Origin: Gemmiger sp. An120
Lineage (GTDB): Bacteria > Bacillota > Clostridia > Oscillospirales > Ruminococcaceae
Length of the DNA: 64,000 nt
Assembly: GCF_002160955.1 (NCBI RefSeq)
Contig: NZ_NFLN01000015.1
Location: forward strand, 1-64,000
Direction: 5' to 3'
In this document: in pieces, positions 53,088 to 62,543 of the stretch
How the letters are laid out: each line of letters begins with the position of its first letter
How positions within the stretch are numbered: the stretch's first letter is position 1
The notes under the pieces: model-generated
The model's input: the letters and a program-made list of their open reading frames with translations, nothing else
Databases searched by the model: none
Told to the model about the DNA's origin: nothing
Made by a program: the position numbers and the translations under genes

Positions 53088-55142
53088 ATGAAACAGGAGT
53101 ACGAGGCTCTGTTTACGCCCTGGAAAATCGGCAATGTGGAGATCAAAAACCGCATTGTGCTGTGCTCCATGGGCGGAACCTCCATCTTCGGCTGGATGGA
53201 GCCCAACCATTTTGACAAGGAAGCCGCCAACTTCCTGCTGGAGCGGGCCCGCAACAATGTGGGTCTGATCCTGCCGGGCATTGCCCCCATCCGGGATCCG
53301 ATGGGCGGCCGCTGGCTGTACCAGAACCCGGGCAAGTTCAAGGAACTGAAAGAGTTCATGACCGAGTTCCACAAGACCGGCGCCAAGCTGTTCATCCAGA
53401 TCACCGCGGGCTTCGGCCGTGCGATGGCGGTCAATGACCTGATGGTCAAGATGACCAAGAACAAGGTGCTGGGCACCCTGGGTAAGCCCATCTTTGATAT
53501 GGACTTTATTCTGGGCAGCGCTTCCGCCACCCCCAACCGCTGGGCGGACGGGGTCATGTCCCGTCCCTACACCGTGGAGGAGATCCACGAGATCATCGAC
53601 GCCTTTGCCAAGACCGCCCGCCTGTGCCAGGCTGCCGGTGTGGACGGCATCGAGGTGCACGCGGTTCACGAGGGCTATACCCTGGACCAGTTTGCCACCA
53701 AGTATACCAACCAGCGTACCGACGAGTACGGCGGCAGCTTTGAGAACCGCTACCGCTTCGCCGCCGAGATCGTGCAGGCCATCAAAAAGACCTGTGGCAA
53801 GGATTTCCCGGTATCGGTGCGGTACTCGGTGGTTTCCAAGACCAAGGGCTTCCGCCAGGGCGCGCTGCCGGAAGAGGTGGACTTTGTGGAGGTCGGCCGG
53901 GATATGGCCGAGTCGGAAAAGGCCGCCCGTTTCCTGCAGGAAGCCGGCTATGATATGCTCAACTGCGACAACGGTACCTATGATTCCTGGTACTGGGCGC
54001 ATCCGCCCGCATACATGCCCCTCAACTGCAATTTGGAGTATGTAAAGCACATCAAGAAGTTTGTGGACATTCCGGTGGTCTGCGCCGGCCGCATGACCCC
54101 CGAGGACGGCGCGGCGGCTGTCCAGGCCGGCGAGATCGACGGTGTGGGCGTGGCCCGGCAGTTCCTCACCGATCCGGCCTGGGTCACCAAGCTCATGGAA
54201 GACAGGGAAGAGGACATCAAGCCCTGCATCTGCTGCCACAACGCCTGCTTCACCATGGCCCGCTATGAGGGTTCGGCCAACGACCAGGACCTGATGGACG
54301 CGATCCATATGGCTCGCTGCGCCCTGACCCCCCAGACCATGCAGAGCAAGAAGTACCGCATCGTCAAGACCGACAAGCCCAAGCACATTGCGGTGATCGG
54401 CGGCGGCATCGGCGGTATGGAGAGCGCCCTGCTGCTGGCAGCCCGGGGCCATCAGGTGGACCTGTATGAGAAGACCGACCGTCTGGGCGGCGTGTTCATC
54501 GAGGCGGCCGCGCCTTCCTATAAGGAAAAGGACCGCCAGCTGATCGACTGGTACCGCCGTCAGATCGAGCGCAGTGCCGTGACGGTGCACCTGAACACCG
54601 AGGTCACCGACCTGAAGTCCCTGAACGCCGACGAGATCGTGGTCGCTACCGGCTCCAAGCCCCGGAAACCGCCCATCCCGGGCATCGAGAACGCCATGGA
54701 GGCGATCGAGTACCTGGACGGCAAGGAAACCGGCGAGCGCGTGGTGATCGTGGGCGGCGGCCTGACCGGCTGCGAGATCGCCTACGACCTGCTGCTCAAG
54801 GGCAAGCAGCCCGCCATCGTGGAGATGAAGAATGACCTGATCGCTGTGCGCGGCGTCTGCCTGGCCAACTCTTCCTTCCTGCGGGAGACCTTTGCTTTGC
54901 ACAAGACCCCCGTCTATCTGGAAACCGGCGTGCAGGCCATCCGGCCCGACGGCGTGACCCTGAAGGATAAGACCGGCAAGACCTTTGACGTGCCCTGCGA
55001 CACGGTAATCCTGTCAGTAGGCTATGAGCCCAAGCCCCTGGCCGCTGCCTCCCGCCATGTCCACATTGTGGGCGATGCGGAAAAGGTGGGCAATCTGCGC
55101 ACCGTGATCTGGCGCGCCTGGGACGTGTGCATGAAGCTGTGA
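53088..55142 (+). CDS. Old Yellow Enzyme-type NADH:flavin oxidoreductase with FAD domain
   Basis: The 684-residue protein has an N-terminal OYE/FMN barrel (ITAGFGRAM, DGIEVHAVHEGYTLDQF, CAGRMTPEDGAAAVQAGEIDGVGV), an iron-sulfur site CICCHNACFTMARY with a later Cys in HMARC, and C-terminal FAD/NAD modules (IAVIGGGIGGMESALLLAARG, VVIVGGGLTGCEIAYDLLLKG). The family includes 2,4-dienoyl-CoA reductase and BaiCD. It could reduce an alpha,beta-unsaturated product of the dehydratase. RBS AAAAGGAGCG precedes ATG. Confidence 0.9.
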   Translation: MKQEYEALFTPWKIGNVEIKNRIVLCSMGGTSIFGWMEPNHFDKEAANFLLERARNNVGLILPGIAPIRDPMGGRWLYQNPGKFKELKEFMTEFHKTGAKLFIQITAGFGRAMAVNDLMVKMTKNKVLGTLGKPIFDMDFILGSASATPNRWADGVMSRPYTVEEIHEIIDAFAKTARLCQAAGVDGIEVHAVHEGYTLDQFATKYTNQRTDEYGGSFENRYRFAAEIVQAIKKTCGKDFPVSVRYSVVSKTKGFRQGALPEEVDFVEVGRDMAESEKAARFLQEAGYDMLNCDNGTYDSWYWAHPPAYMPLNCNLEYVKHIKKFVDIPVVCAGRMTPEDGAAAVQAGEIDGVGVARQFLTDPAWVTKLMEDREEDIKPCICCHNACFTMARYEGSANDQDLMDAIHMARCALTPQTMQSKKYRIVKTDKPKHIAVIGGGIGGMESALLLAARGHQVDLYEKTDRLGGVFIEAAAPSYKEKDRQLIDWYRRQIERSAVTVHLNTEVTDLKSLNADEIVVATGSKPRKPPIPGIENAMEAIEYLDGKETGERVVIVGGGLTGCEIAYDLLLKGKQPAIVEMKNDLIAVRGVCLANSSFLRETFALHKTPVYLETGVQAIRPDGVTLKDKTGKTFDVPCDTVILSVGYEPKPLAAASRHVHIVGDAEKVGNLRTVIWRAWDVCMKL

Positions 55143-55160
55143 CCGTCTGTTGAGTTCCCC

Positions 55161-55187
55161 GGCCCGGCGCTTTGGTGCCGGGCCTTT
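55161..55187 (+). terminator. Weak hairpin between reductase and carrier genes
   Basis: GGCCCGGCGC and GTGCCGGGCC pair, but only a poor T-tract follows. It may reduce rather than stop transcription into the MFS gene. Confidence 0.4.
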
Positions 55188-55211
55188 GGTCTGTGAAAAC
55201 GAGGATTTTCC

Positions 55212-56378
55212 ATGTATACGCTGCTGTTAGCCATTATCTATCTTGTGTTTATCAGCCTGGGCCTGCCGGACTCCCTGCTGGGATCCGCCTGGCCTACCAT
55301 GCGGGTTGCCTTTGATATGCCGCTTTCCTCCGCCGGTATCATCTCCATGATTATCGCGGGCGGTACCATCTGCTCCAGCCTTGCCTCCGAGCGGCTTATC
55401 CGCCGGTTCACCACCCGCTGGGTCACGGTAATAAGCGTGTTTCTCACCGCCATTGCCCTGAGCGGCTTTTCCCTGGCTACCCGCTTCTGGATGCTCTGCC
55501 TCTGGGCGATTCCCTACGGGCTGGGGGCTGGCTGCATCGACTCGGCCATGAACAACTATGTGGCCCTGCATTACCGCTCCCGCCATATGAGCTGGCTGCA
55601 CTGCTTCTGGGGCGTGGGCACCATCATCAGCCCCTATATTATGAGCTGGTGCATCACCCATACCCGCTGGAACGACGGCTACCGGGCCGTATCTTTCCTG
55701 CAGTTCGGCATCGCCGCGGTGCTGCTGCTCACCCTGCCGATCTGGAAAATCCACGCCGAGGACGGCAGCGAGAGCAGCGGAGAAGCGCCGCTGGGGGTGC
55801 GGGGCGCTTTGAAAATCCAGGGTGCGCCCACCCTGTTCGCGGGCTTCTTTGCCTACTGCGCCGGGGAAGCCACCGCCATGCTCTGGGCCAGCAGCTATCT
55901 GGTGGGTACCCGGGGCATGGCCGAGGACCGGGCCGCAGCCTGCGGGGCGCTCTTTTTCATCGGCATCACGGCGGGACGGTTTGCCGCCGGTTTCATCGCT
56001 GACCGTCTGGGCGACCGCCGGATGATCCGCCTGGGCGCGGCGGTGGCCGCGGTGGGAATCATCTGCATGGCTCTTCCGGTACAGGCGGAGTTCCCGGCGC
56101 TGGCAGGCCTGGTGATCTTCGGTCTGGGCTGCGCCCCTGTCTATCCCAGCATTATCCACGCCACCCCCGCCAACTTCGGGGCCCGCAACTCCCAGGCGAT
56201 CATCGGTATGCAGATGGCCAGCGCCTATGTGGGTTCCACCTTCATGCCGCCCTTGTTCGGCCTGATCGCCAACCGGGCGGGCCTCGCCTGGATGCCGCTG
56301 TTCCTGGCCGTGTTCCTGGTGCTGATGATCACCATGATCGAGCGCACCTTCCGCACGGTGGCCTCCCGCAAGCCTTGA
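55212..56378 (+). CDS. Major facilitator superfamily transporter
   Basis: The 388-residue carrier has 12 predicted helices, an MFS half-repeat structure and loops such as ASERLIRRFTTRW and IADRLGDRRMIRLG. It lies 70 bases after the OYE-type reductase, so it probably imports the operon substrate. GAGGATTTTCC precedes ATG. Confidence 0.85.
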   Translation: MYTLLLAIIYLVFISLGLPDSLLGSAWPTMRVAFDMPLSSAGIISMIIAGGTICSSLASERLIRRFTTRWVTVISVFLTAIALSGFSLATRFWMLCLWAIPYGLGAGCIDSAMNNYVALHYRSRHMSWLHCFWGVGTIISPYIMSWCITHTRWNDGYRAVSFLQFGIAAVLLLTLPIWKIHAEDGSESSGEAPLGVRGALKIQGAPTLFAGFFAYCAGEATAMLWASSYLVGTRGMAEDRAAACGALFFIGITAGRFAAGFIADRLGDRRMIRLGAAVAAVGIICMALPVQAEFPALAGLVIFGLGCAPVYPSIIHATPANFGARNSQAIIGMQMASAYVGSTFMPPLFGLIANRAGLAWMPLFLAVFLVLMITMIERTFRTVASRKP

Positions 56379-56393
56379 ATTGATTCATACCCC

Positions 56394-56430
56394 AAAGCCA
56401 TGTATCTGTGCTTACAGGTGCATGGCTTTT
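56394..56430 (+). terminator. Terminator after the MFS gene
   Basis: AAAGCCATG and CATGGCTTTT pair, followed by ATTTGTTTG. Confidence 0.75.
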
Positions 56431-56477
56431 ATTTGTTTGTATTCCACTACCGTTACACCGGCTTCACCTTCGCCCCC

Positions 56478-56535
56478 ATGAAACTAAAAATGAAATTTTA
56501 CTTTCATGAAAACTGCATCGGAAATATAACTTTCA
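56478..56535 (+). promoter_or_regulatory. Cluster of TGAAA/TTTCA half-sites before the ECF transporter
   Basis: TGAAA or TTTCA occurs at 56479, 56491, 56502, 56507 and 56531. Two pairs make inverted repeats: TGAAA-6-TTTCA (56491-56506) and the palindrome TTTCATGAAA (56502-56511). A TATAAC-like -10 lies at 56525-56530. An RpiR regulator is encoded at the end of the operon and could bind here. Confidence 0.45.
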
Positions 56536-56627
56536 CTTTACATAAACATGATAGCTGCACGGCCCCGTTTTGCGTAAGATAAACGTGTGGAAACAAATCC
56601 CTGTCAAGTGAAACGGAGGAAAGAAAA

Positions 56628-57470
56628 ATGGATGCCTTTCAAAACAAACAGGCTTCTCAATCCCAGAAACTGATGGTCTTTGTGCTGACCATGTCCCTGT
56701 ACGGTCTTGCCACCCTGTTTACCGAGCTGATCCCCAAATTCCAGGTAGGCATTGTGGAGTTTTCCGTAGAGTACTTCCTGTTCATTCCCCTGGTGCTGGC
56801 GATGCTGTTTGATCCCCTGTCCGCCGCGCTGGGCGCTGCTACCGGCGAGCTGGTTTTCAGCGAGATCATGCTGGGCCAGTTTGGCGGCCTGGGCGAACTG
56901 GAAAAGTTCCTTACCGTCACCATCGGCGTCTACATCGCCGGCCGTCTGGTGCGCGACCCCCGCAACACCAAAATGGTGGGTGTGGCTGCGTTTGTCGGCA
57001 CCGGCGCCCAGCTGCTGATGGGCACCATCGTGGATATCTGCAAAGTGCAGTTCGCAGTGGAGGATTTTGAAGCGGTGGCCGGCCTGCCCGAAAGCGTCTA
57101 CGCCACCGAGGGCTTTGCCTTCCTGAACGACCTGCTTTTCTCCGGCATTCTGTTCTGCCTGCTTCCCACCCTGTTCCTAGTGCCCCGCCTGTACGGCAAG
57201 ATCGAGCCGCTGCTGGGCATGAACCCCCGCACCAAGGAGACCTCGCTGGGTGTGTTCAGTGTCAAAACGGCAGCGGGCTGCGGCATCGCCTTCCTGTGCG
57301 CGGTCTGCGCCGAGATGCTGGCCTCCAGCGGATTTGAGCTGATCGACTGGGAAGCCAGCTGGGCGGAGAGCGGAACCGCCATGGCCGTTGGTATGATTGT
57401 GGCCGCCGTGGTCGCCCTTGCGGTACTGATGGTGATGCGCGGCAAAGCCCAGACAGCGAAGGTGAAATAA
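56628..57470 (+). CDS. ECF transporter substrate-binding S component
   Basis: The 280-residue membrane protein has 6-7 predicted helices and sits directly before a fused ECF ATPase and a T component, so it is the S (substrate-specific) part. GAGGAAAGAAAA precedes ATG. The substrate is unknown. Its S-component family is not one I can name, and the neighbouring phosphatases hint at a phosphorylated polyol or sugar. Confidence 0.7.
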   Translation: MDAFQNKQASQSQKLMVFVLTMSLYGLATLFTELIPKFQVGIVEFSVEYFLFIPLVLAMLFDPLSAALGAATGELVFSEIMLGQFGGLGELEKFLTVTIGVYIAGRLVRDPRNTKMVGVAAFVGTGAQLLMGTIVDICKVQFAVEDFEAVAGLPESVYATEGFAFLNDLLFSGILFCLLPTLFLVPRLYGKIEPLLGMNPRTKETSLGVFSVKTAAGCGIAFLCAVCAEMLASSGFELIDWEASWAESGTAMAVGMIVAAVVALAVLMVMRGKAQTAKVK

Positions 57471-57474
57471 CAAT

Positions 57475-59187
57475 ATGGCATCCATCAAGATTGAGAATCT
57501 GAGCTACACCTATCCCGGTGCGGACAGGCCTGTGCTGGATCACGTCGATCTTGAAATCATGCCCGGAGATTTTCTCGCAATCGTCGGCAACAACGGTTGC
57601 GGGAAATCTACGTTGTGCAAGGTTTTGAACGGACTGATCCCGCATTTCATCTCCGGCGATTTTCAGGGCCGTGTGCTGATCGACGGCCAGGACACCCGCC
57701 AGGCCGACGTGGGCGTTCTGGCACGCAAGGTCGGCTATGTGTACCAGGATTTTGAGAACCAGATCGTGCGCCCCACCGTGCTGGACGACGCCTCATATGC
57801 CTGCCTGAACTATGGCATGGCGGACTATCAGGCGCGGGGCCGTCAGGCTCTGGCCCAGTGCGGTCTGCAGAACCGGGAAAACGAGTACATCTGGCAGCTT
57901 TCCGGCGGGCAGACCCATCTGCTGGCGCTGGCCGGGGCGGTGGCGCTGGGACCGGATATTCTGATTCTGGACGAACCCATTGCCCAGCTGGACCCGGGCC
58001 ATGCGGACCGCATCTACGGCGTTTTGCGGGAGCTGAATGAAAAATACAACAAAACCATCCTGGTGATCGAGCACCACACCGAGTACATCGCCGATTACTG
58101 CAAGCATGTTCTGCTGCTGCGGGACGGGCGCGCGGCCTGGTATCTTCCGGTGCGGCAGGCGCTGAGCCGGGTGGAGGAGCTGCAGGCCAGCAACATCTTC
58201 CCGCCGCAGGTCACCCTGGCGGCCCACGCGCTGCAGGCCAAAGGCCTGCTTCCCGCCGGGGGCGAACTGCCCACCACCATCGGGGAAGGAAAGCAGGCGT
58301 TCCGGTCAATCCCCCGGCCGGAATACCGCCGCCCCTGCCCGCCGCCCGCCCGGCAGCCGGGCCAGACGGTGGCGGAGTTCCAGAATGTTTCGGTGTCCTA
58401 CCGCTCGGTCAAGGGCGAACCCCATACCGTGTTCCATAACCTGAACCTGACCCTGCACAAGGGCGAAAACATTGCCCTGATCGGCTCCAACGGGGCGGGC
58501 AAATCCACCCTGATGAAGCTGCTGGTGGGTCTGCTGCGCCCCACCGGGGGCGAGATTCGGCTGGGCGGCCAGTCCCTGAAAGAGCAGAAGCCGGAGCAGA
58601 TCGCCCGCAAAATCTCGCTGGTGTACCAGAACCCGGAAGAGATGTTCATCAAGGACTCCATCCGGGACGACATCGCCTACGCCATGCAGGTGCGGCAGGT
58701 GGAAAACTGGCAGACCCGCACCGAGGAACTGCTGGCCCGTTTCCGGCTTACCGATCTGGCTGACCGGGATGGCCGCCTGCTTTCGGGCGGGCAGATGCGC
58801 CGGGCCAGCCTGGCGATCGGCATCGCGCTGAACCCGTCGCTCCTGCTGCTGGACGAGCCCACCGCCAACCTGGACATTGCCACCCGCAAGGAGATCCTGC
58901 GCACACTGAACGACATGAAAGCCATCACCGAAACGGTCATGATTGCCACCCACGACATGCAGCTGGTCTGCGAATGGGCCGACCGGGTGGTGGTGCTCTG
59001 CGGCGGCAGCGTGGTGGGGGACGGCACCCGGGACACTATCTTCGGCGACCGGGCCCTGACCGAACGGGTCGGCATCCGTCCGCCGGAGATTTTCGCCATG
59101 GGCCGCGCGGTCTGCGAGGACGCGCTGTGCTACACGGTGCCGGAATTTGTACAGCTTTTCGGGGAGGGAAAGCGCAATGCTGAATAA
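57475..59187 (+). CDS. Fused double ATPase of an ECF transporter
   Basis: The 570-residue protein has two ABC ATPase domains. The first has GNNGCGKST and signature LSGGQTHLLALAGA, which lacks the usual R of the motif; the second has GSNGAGKST, LSGGQMRRASLAIG and LLLDEPTANLD. Domain 2 carries QNPEEMF in its Q-loop, as EcfA proteins do. The arrangement resembles YkoD-type fused ATPases. It lies four bases after the S component. Confidence 0.9.
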   Translation: MASIKIENLSYTYPGADRPVLDHVDLEIMPGDFLAIVGNNGCGKSTLCKVLNGLIPHFISGDFQGRVLIDGQDTRQADVGVLARKVGYVYQDFENQIVRPTVLDDASYACLNYGMADYQARGRQALAQCGLQNRENEYIWQLSGGQTHLLALAGAVALGPDILILDEPIAQLDPGHADRIYGVLRELNEKYNKTILVIEHHTEYIADYCKHVLLLRDGRAAWYLPVRQALSRVEELQASNIFPPQVTLAAHALQAKGLLPAGGELPTTIGEGKQAFRSIPRPEYRRPCPPPARQPGQTVAEFQNVSVSYRSVKGEPHTVFHNLNLTLHKGENIALIGSNGAGKSTLMKLLVGLLRPTGGEIRLGGQSLKEQKPEQIARKISLVYQNPEEMFIKDSIRDDIAYAMQVRQVENWQTRTEELLARFRLTDLADRDGRLLSGGQMRRASLAIGIALNPSLLLLDEPTANLDIATRKEILRTLNDMKAITETVMIATHDMQLVCEWADRVVVLCGGSVVGDGTRDTIFGDRALTERVGIRPPEIFAMGRAVCEDALCYTVPEFVQLFGEGKRNAE

Positions 59188-60004
59188 ACTGTCGGAGAGC
59201 ATTCTGGACAAGTTCTCCATGGATTTTCTGCGCAACCAGGTGCTGAAAAACGCCTATGGCAACGACGATACCCTTATCGCCATGCGGGACCCGCGGGTAT
59301 TGCTGCTGTGGTACCTGTTCTTTGGCCTGGTGCCCTGGTTTGTCAACGATATGGTTTTTCTGCTGGGCTGCTTTGTGCTGGTGATGATCACCACCCTGCT
59401 GGCCCGGGTGGCGGGGCTGGTGCTGTTCCTGTTTGCGCTGGGGGTATTCTCCCAGACCGGCTATCTGCTCATCGTGACCCTGCTGTTCGGCGGGGACGCC
59501 TCGGCCATTCTGCCGCTGCTGGTGCTGACCCTCAAGGTCACTACCGTGTCGCTGGCTTCGGTCACCGTCTTTTCCGGCCTGGACCCGGACCGGCTGTCCA
59601 ACGGCCTGATGTGGTACGGCTGCCCGGAGCGGCTGTCCTTCTCCATCTCCTATGCCTACCGGATGCTGCCCATGCTCATGGAGGAGTTCCAGAACGTGCT
59701 GCTGAGCTACCGGCTGCGGGGCAACCCACCCGCCCATGACTCCATCCCGGGCAAGATCCGCTACCTGATCTATCAGATCAAGGTGATTGTTCATTCTTTC
59801 TACCCGCTCATGCTGAATACGGCCAAGCGCAGCCGCACCACCGTCGAAGCGCTGGAAATAAAGGGTTACCGCTACGCCGCGTCCAGCAAGAAGGTGCGCC
59901 GCATGAAACTGGCCTCTCTGAAGATCAGCTATGACGACCTGATCTTTGCGGCGGTATCCTTTTTGTGGGTGGCCGTGACCATGCTGCTGTCGAGCATTCT
60001 GTAA
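59177..60004 (+). CDS. ECF transporter T component
   Basis: The 275-residue membrane protein has about five helices and the two coupling helices of EcfT proteins (YRLRG and GYRYAASSK; the first in NVLLSYRLRGNPP). Its start at ATG 59177, preceded by GGAGGGAAAGC, overlaps the ATPase gene by 11 bases. Confidence 0.88.
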   Translation: MLNKLSESILDKFSMDFLRNQVLKNAYGNDDTLIAMRDPRVLLLWYLFFGLVPWFVNDMVFLLGCFVLVMITTLLARVAGLVLFLFALGVFSQTGYLLIVTLLFGGDASAILPLLVLTLKVTTVSLASVTVFSGLDPDRLSNGLMWYGCPERLSFSISYAYRMLPMLMEEFQNVLLSYRLRGNPPAHDSIPGKIRYLIYQIKVIVHSFYPLMLNTAKRSRTTVEALEIKGYRYAASSKKVRRMKLASLKISYDDLIFAAVSFLWVAVTMLLSSIL

Positions 60005-60016
60005 GGAGGCCCTGTC

Positions 60017-60844
60017 TTGTATCTGGATTTTCACACCCACGGGAAGCTGGCGAAAAAGCTTCCCTTTTCGCCGGAGTACACCCACTGGCTGTTCTCCGAA
60101 GCCAAAAACGCTGGTCTGGACGCGCTGTGCCTGACCGAGCATTTCAACACCCTGGGCTTTGCCCAGGTTTACGGCTATATTGCCGACCATGCCGAGCCCG
60201 ACGGGGATACCCTGCTGTTTGACGGCCTGCGGATCTTTCCCGGCATGGAAACCGATATTGCCGAGGGCGGGCATATCCTGTCCATCGGGCCGCTGGACGC
60301 CATCCTGGAACTGAACCGCCGCCTGGAACCCAACAAAGAAAAAGGCCATTTTCTGCCCTTTGCCCAGCTGATGGATCTGTTTGCCGAGTATCCCGTGCTG
60401 GTGGGCGCCGGCCATCCCTACCGGGCTGGGGGCCATATTCCGGAACTGCCCGCCCGGCAGCTGGAACGGCTGCATTTCCTGGACATGAACGGCAAGGACA
60501 TTGCCGAAGACCGTCTGCGTACCGAGCAGCTGACCCGCGCCCTGGGCCAGCAGCTGCACAAGCCGGTGGTGTCGGGCAGCGATACCCACCAGGCGGTGCA
60601 GTACGGCTGCATCCGCACCCGCTTTGACCGCACCGTCAACCGGATACCGGAACTGTATGTGGAGATGCAGGCAGGCCGCTACGAAATCTGCGTTTCTCCC
60701 GAGGCGGCGTTCCAGGTGAAAACCGCCGCCCTGCTCAAGCGGGCGCTGAAAGAAATCCACGCCCTGGGCGGCGACTATGTGTCGGTGCTGCTGGGCGGAA
60801 CCCCCAAGTGGAGCGAACTGCACCGGGACGAGGCGGCCGAGTAA
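60017..60844 (+). CDS. PHP-domain phosphoesterase
   Basis: The 275-residue protein begins with the metal motif DFHTHGK and has LCLTEHFNTLGFA, GMETDI and a late SGSDTHQAVQYG, which give the PHP metal site. It starts at TTG 60017 after AAGGAGG. PHP enzymes hydrolyse phosphate esters, including cyclic sugar phosphates. It lies one base before the next phosphatase gene. Confidence 0.85.
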   Translation: MYLDFHTHGKLAKKLPFSPEYTHWLFSEAKNAGLDALCLTEHFNTLGFAQVYGYIADHAEPDGDTLLFDGLRIFPGMETDIAEGGHILSIGPLDAILELNRRLEPNKEKGHFLPFAQLMDLFAEYPVLVGAGHPYRAGGHIPELPARQLERLHFLDMNGKDIAEDRLRTEQLTRALGQQLHKPVVSGSDTHQAVQYGCIRTRFDRTVNRIPELYVEMQAGRYEICVSPEAAFQVKTAALLKRALKEIHALGGDYVSVLLGGTPKWSELHRDEAAE

Positions 60845-60845
60845 C

Positions 60846-61622
60846 ATGACCGAACAAGAAATCCTGTTTAAAAAAGCGGTTTCCGCCGTGCAGGCGGCGG
60901 GCAGCCTGCTCACCGGGCCGGGCACAGACCTGGCAGTATCGGAAAAAGGCCGGACTGATTTTGTCACCCGTGTGGATACCGCGGTGCAGGCCCGTCTGCA
61001 GCAGGAGTTGTCCGCTTTGGCCCCGGATTTTCAATTCATGGGGGAGGAAAAGGACAACCGGGAAATCGACCCGTCCCGCGCATTGTGGATTCTGGACCCG
61101 GTGGACGGTACCACCAACCTGATCCACGGCTTTCGTCAGAGCACCATCTCCCTGGCTCTGGCGGACGGCGGGCAGGTGTTCGGTGGAATCGTGTACCAGC
61201 CCTTTGCGGGGGAATTGTTTACCGCGTTCCGGGGCAGGGGAGCATTCCTGAACGGAGCACCCCTGCAGGTCAGCCGTGCTGCCTGCCTGCGGGACAGCCT
61301 GGTCTCGGTGGGCACCAACCCCGGCCGCCGGGAAAACGCGGATGCAGCCTTTGCCCGGATGCGCCGGATCTACGACCGCTGCCACGATATCCGCCGGGTG
61401 GGGGCCGCTTCGCTGGAACTGTGCTGGGTTGCGGCGGGCCGTCTGGACGGATATCTGGAACACGGCCTGAAACCCTGGGACTACGCCGCCGGCGGTCTGA
61501 TCCTGCAGGAGGCAGGCGGCACGATTACCGATTTTTCCGGCTGTCCGCTGCCCTGCGGCCAGGCGGGGGACGTGGTGGGCACCAACAGCCGCATCCACAA
61601 AGAACTGATTACGCTTCTGTAA
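60846..61622 (+). CDS. Inositol-monophosphatase-family enzyme
   Basis: The 258-residue protein has GEEKDN, DPVDGTTNLIHG and a late WDYAAG, the metal-binding motifs of the inositol monophosphatase family. It would remove phosphate from inositol phosphate, a sugar phosphate or a nucleotide bisphosphate. ATG 60846 nearly abuts the PHP gene. Confidence 0.9.
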   Translation: MTEQEILFKKAVSAVQAAGSLLTGPGTDLAVSEKGRTDFVTRVDTAVQARLQQELSALAPDFQFMGEEKDNREIDPSRALWILDPVDGTTNLIHGFRQSTISLALADGGQVFGGIVYQPFAGELFTAFRGRGAFLNGAPLQVSRAACLRDSLVSVGTNPGRRENADAAFARMRRIYDRCHDIRRVGAASLELCWVAAGRLDGYLEHGLKPWDYAAGGLILQEAGGTITDFSGCPLPCGQAGDVVGTNSRIHKELITLL

Positions 61623-61632
61623 AGGAGACTCC

Positions 61633-62472
61633 ATGAAACTGCAATTTCCCCAAATGCCGGACAAACTCACCCAGACCGAAAGCCGCATCCTGGACTATGT
61701 GGAGGGCCACCGGGAAGAAGTCCTGTTCATGACCATCGGGCAGCTGTCCGCGCAGATCGGGGTATCGGAGGCCACCATCTCCCGGTTTGCCAGGCATGTG
61801 GGCTGCCAGGATTACAAGCAGCTGAAAAACCTGATTGTTGAGCAGAACCATCTGGAGGGCCCGGCGGGAAAACTGGCCGGCACCCTGTTTGCAAGCGGCG
61901 GCTTCAGCGCCGCCGAATACCTGCGCCGTCAGCAGCTGTGCCTGGAAAAGACCATCCGCCAGCTGGACGACACATCCTTTGCCGGGGCGGTACAGGCGAT
62001 TGGCAGTGCCCGGCGGGTCTGCATCCACGCCAAAAGCGCCTCCGCCTCGGTGGGAAAACTGCTCTTTTTCCGTCTGCGCCGCCTGGGAATCCCGGTGGTG
62101 CTGCTGCCCTCCGGCGGGTCGGAGCTGCTGGAAGGTCTGGCGCAGGTGCAGGCCGATGACCTGGTGATCTTCTTTGCCTTTTCCAAAACCTCCTGGGAGG
62201 GTCGCACCATCCTGGGCTGCTGCCGGGAGGTCGGCTGCAAAACCCTCTGTTTTACCAGTCGTCTGGTTGTGTCGGAAGAGGATACGGCTGATATTGATCT
62301 GTATGTCTACCGGGGCGAAGCCTCGGAATACCATTCCATGACCGCCGCCGTCGCCCTGGTGGATGCGCTGGCCGTGGCGGTAACCGAACAGCTGGGCGCG
62401 GAGGGCGCCATGCGCCTGCAGCGCCTGCACCAGCTGAAAAAAGCCTACGCCGATCCGGCGGGGCTTCGATAA
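61633..62472 (+). CDS. RpiR-family regulator with SIS domain
   Basis: The 279-residue protein has an N-terminal RpiR helix-turn-helix (LSAQIGVSEATISRFARHVG) and a C-terminal SIS sugar-phosphate fold (VCIHAKSASASVGKLL, DDLVIFFAFSKTSWEGRT). It should sense a phosphorylated sugar and control the ECF operon, in which it is the last gene. The half-site cluster at 56478-56535 is the candidate target. Confidence 0.9.
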   Translation: MKLQFPQMPDKLTQTESRILDYVEGHREEVLFMTIGQLSAQIGVSEATISRFARHVGCQDYKQLKNLIVEQNHLEGPAGKLAGTLFASGGFSAAEYLRRQQLCLEKTIRQLDDTSFAGAVQAIGSARRVCIHAKSASASVGKLLFFRLRRLGIPVVLLPSGGSELLEGLAQVQADDLVIFFAFSKTSWEGRTILGCCREVGCKTLCFTSRLVVSEEDTADIDLYVYRGEASEYHSMTAAVALVDALAVAVTEQLGAEGAMRLQRLHQLKKAYADPAGLR

Positions 62473-62490
62473 ACTATCCTGTCCTGTTCC

Positions 62491-62543
62491 CAACAGCAAG
62501 GCCCCCGGTTCCGAAGAACCGGGGGCCTTGCTGTTGCTTTTTT
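62491..62543. terminator. Very strong bidirectional terminator
   Basis: AACAGCAAGGCCCCCGGTTC and its exact complement form a stem of about 20 bp, followed by GCTTTTTT. It closes the ECF operon, and its minus side abuts the end of a truncated gene. Confidence 0.9.
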
